Assembly: GCA_947490625.1 (NCBI GenBank)
Contig: CANLHC010000039.1
Coordinates: forward strand, 1-7,322
DNA: 7,322 nt
Reading direction: 5' to 3'
Source of the DNA: Candidatus Nanopelagicaceae bacterium
GTDB taxonomy: Bacteria > Actinomycetota > Actinomycetes > Nanopelagicales > Nanopelagicaceae
Shown: positions 5,551 to 7,322 of the stretch, in pieces
Layout: each line of letters opens with the position of its first letter
Position numbering within the stretch: the first letter of the stretch is position 1
The notes under the pieces: model-generated
What the model saw: only the letters and a program-made list of their open reading frames with translations
Databases searched by the model: none
What the model was told of the DNA's origin: nothing
Translations under genes and position numbers: made by a program

Positions 5551-6747
5551 ATGACAACTCAAGTAGAGAAAATCATCGGTCACTTCGGTCCGTATGGGGG
5601 CCGCTTTGTTCCGGAAGCTCTCATCGGAGCGCTCGAAGAGTTAGAGCAGGCACATATTGCTGCTTCGACAGATCCAACATTCATCGCAGAGCTAGATCAC
5701 CTGCATCGTACGTACACGGGTCGACCAAGCATTATTACTGAAGCACCACGATTTGCAGAGCATGCCGGAGGCGCACGCATCCTTCTTAAGCGCGAAGATC
5801 TCAATCACACCGGCTCACATAAGATCAATAATGTTTTGGGTCAAGCGCTTTTAACTAAGCGTATGGGTAAGAAGCGAATCATTGCAGAGACTGGTGCCGG
5901 TCAACATGGAGTTGCATCTGCAACTGCTGCCGCACTTATGGGTCTTGAGTGTGTTGTTTATATGGGCGAAGAAGATACAAAGCGCCAAGCACTTAACGTC
6001 GCTCGAATGAAACTTCTGGGTGCAGAAGTTGTTCCTGTCACCAGCGGTTCTCGCACTTTGAAAGATGCAATTAATGAAGCGATGCGGGACTGGGTAACTA
6101 ATGTGGAGTCAACACATTATCTTCTCGGTACCGTTGCTGGCCCACATCCATTTCCAACGATGGTACGAGATTTCCACCGCATCATCGGAGTCGAAGCTCG
6201 GGCACAAGTTCTTGAACTGACAGGCAAGCTACCGGATGCGGTCCTTGCATGTGTTGGTGGCGGATCAAATGCAATCGGAATCTTTCATCCTTTTATTGAT
6301 GATGCCAGCGTCGCGCTGATTGGTCTAGAAGCTGGTGGTGATGGAGTTACAACCGGACGCCACGCAGCAACTATTTCTGGTGGATCTCCTGGCGTCTTGC
6401 ACGGAACTCGCTCATACGTACTGCAAGATGAAAACGGACAGACAGTCGAGTCTCATTCCATCTCAGCGGGACTTGATTACCCAGGTGTCGGACCTGAGCA
6501 CGCCTTCCTTCACGATATTGGTCGTGCGCAGTATCGCGCGATTACCGATGCAGAAGCTATGCACGCATTCGCACTATTGTGCAAAACCGAGGGCATTATT
6601 CCTGCGATTGAAACTGCGCACGCTTTAGCCGGTGCGATGCAAGTGGGACGTGAAATGGGACCAACTGCAACGATCCTGATTAATCTTTCCGGACGCGGAG
6701 ATAAGGATGTTGCAACTGCGGCCGAATACTTTGGGATAAAGCTCTAA
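5551..6747 (+). CDS. trpB: Tryptophan synthase beta chain
   Basis: TrpB joins indole and serine to make tryptophan with PLP, in a complex with TrpA. The 398-residue length is normal for the TrpB1 type that pairs with TrpA. Motifs are FGPYGGRFVPE (12-22), LLKREDLNHTGSHKINN (78-94) with the PLP lysine Lys91, AETGAGQHG (112-120) with catalytic Glu113, the phosphate-binding GGGSN (236-240), LDYPGVGPEH (308-317) and NLSGRGDKD (378-386). The start at 5551 gives the family N-terminus. The in-frame ATG at 5461 would add 30 residues that are only the trpC sequence read in another frame. The gene follows trpC after 13 bases without a visible ribosome binding site, so translation may start from a leaderless transcript or by re-initiation after trpC. 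Confidence 0.97.
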   Translation: MTTQVEKIIGHFGPYGGRFVPEALIGALEELEQAHIAASTDPTFIAELDHLHRTYTGRPSIITEAPRFAEHAGGARILLKREDLNHTGSHKINNVLGQALLTKRMGKKRIIAETGAGQHGVASATAAALMGLECVVYMGEEDTKRQALNVARMKLLGAEVVPVTSGSRTLKDAINEAMRDWVTNVESTHYLLGTVAGPHPFPTMVRDFHRIIGVEARAQVLELTGKLPDAVLACVGGGSNAIGIFHPFIDDASVALIGLEAGGDGVTTGRHAATISGGSPGVLHGTRSYVLQDENGQTVESHSISAGLDYPGVGPEHAFLHDIGRAQYRAITDAEAMHAFALLCKTEGIIPAIETAHALAGAMQVGREMGPTATILINLSGRGDKDVATAAEYFGIKL

Positions 6748-6748
6748 C

Positions 6749-7322
6749 GTGTTGTTGGAAACGGGGCTAGATCACGTTCTTGCACGAGCTAAGAGTGAAA
6801 ATAGAGCGGCGCTTATTGCGTATATTCCCGCAGGATTTCCTAGTCACGAGGGCTGTAAGAAAGTAATCGCCGCCTTCGCCGCCGGTGGAGTCGATGCGAT
6901 AGAGATTGGATTTCCCTATAGCGATCCCGTTATGGATGGTCCCACGATTCAAGCTGCAGCGGTGCAGTCGTTGAGTCAAGGAACGGGCGCCAAGGAAGTA
7001 TTTGAATCGCTTAAGTGCGCGACAGATCTTGGAGTCCCAGCAGTTGTTATGACTTACTGGAATCCCATTGAGCGTTACGGCGTTGAAAATTTTGCAGAGT
7101 CGATTGCCGCTAATGGGGGATCGGGTGTAATTACTCCAGATCTCACAGTTGAAGAGTCGAGCGCCTGGATTGCGGCGACTGACCGTTGGAAGATTAATCG
7201 AATTTATGTTGTCGCCCCCAGTACATCAGATACGCGATTGCCGTACGTCACCAAATCCTGCGGGGGCTTTATCTATGCAGCAAGCCTGATGGGTGTAACC
7301 GGTACACGTACGAGCGTTTCAT
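6749..7322 (+). CDS. trpA: Tryptophan synthase alpha chain, N-terminal two thirds (partial)
   Basis: TrpA splits indole-3-glycerol phosphate and passes indole through a tunnel to TrpB. About 191 codons are present, and the frame stays open to the right edge. The full family length is about 260-270 residues. Visible motifs are AYIPAGFPS (24-32), IEIGFPYSDPVMDGP (51-65) with catalytic Glu52 and Asp63, TYWNPIERYG (102-111), VAPSTSDTR (155-163), GFIYAAS (173-179) with Tyr175, and the flexible GVTGTR loop (182-187). The start is taken as GTG at 6749, one base after the trpB stop. TTG at 6752 or 6755 is possible. No good ribosome binding site is seen, so coupling to trpB is likely. Missing here are the C-terminal phosphate-binding segments. 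Confidence 0.95.
   Translation, partial: MLLETGLDHVLARAKSENRAALIAYIPAGFPSHEGCKKVIAAFAAGGVDAIEIGFPYSDPVMDGPTIQAAAVQSLSQGTGAKEVFESLKCATDLGVPAVVMTYWNPIERYGVENFAESIAANGGSGVITPDLTVEESSAWIAATDRWKINRIYVVAPSTSDTRLPYVTKSCGGFIYAASLMGVTGTRTSVS

Overview
The window is a dense, single-strand stretch of amino-acid biosynthesis genes, all on the + strand: the tail of hisC, then hisB, hisH, hisA/priA, hisF, hisI, trpE, a small membrane-protein gene, trpC, trpB and the first two thirds of trpA, which runs off the right edge. The gene order (his block followed directly by trpE, a membrane protein, trpC, trpB, trpA) is the order I know from Actinobacteria such as Mycobacterium. The HisA is of the actinobacterial PriA type, and TrpC and HisH also read as actinobacterial. 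Base composition is near 50% G+C (29 of the first 60 bases are G or C), low for that phylum. With the near absence of intergenic DNA, this suggests a small-genome aquatic actinobacterium such as the freshwater acI/Nanopelagicales lineage. The phylum call is fairly firm; the lineage is inference.

Layout: 1-62 hisC end; 59-643 hisB; 643-1242 hisH; 1239-1964 priA/hisA; 1961-2734 hisF; 2749-3120 hisI; 3117-4604 trpE; 4601-4780 small one-helix membrane protein; 4767-5537 trpC; 5551-6747 trpB; 6749-7322 trpA (partial). Five junctions are 4-base ATGA overlaps, one is a 1-base overlap (hisB/hisH) and one a 14-base overlap (small ORF/trpC). Only hisF-hisI (14 bases), trpC-trpB (13 bases) and trpB-trpA (1 base) have gaps. 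No stretch over 20 bases is without a gene, and there are no RNA genes, mobile elements or CRISPR repeats.

How the genes work together: HisH supplies ammonia to HisF, which makes imidazole glycerol phosphate from the product of PriA. HisI acts just before PriA, HisB just after HisF, and HisC next. TrpE makes anthranilate, TrpC closes the indole ring, and TrpA/TrpB make tryptophan. No separate trpF is present. PriA, which in Actinobacteria can isomerise both the histidine and the tryptophan intermediate, would join the two halves. trpD, trpG, hisG, hisE and hisD are not in the window.

Most of the window is ordinary metabolism. The points worth a second look are the 59-residue membrane protein between trpE and trpC, which looks like a minimal version of the larger actinobacterial trp-operon membrane protein; the hisH gene, whose only sensible start is an ATT codon; and trpB and hisI, the two genes behind real gaps, which have no convincing ribosome binding site and may be read from leaderless transcripts.
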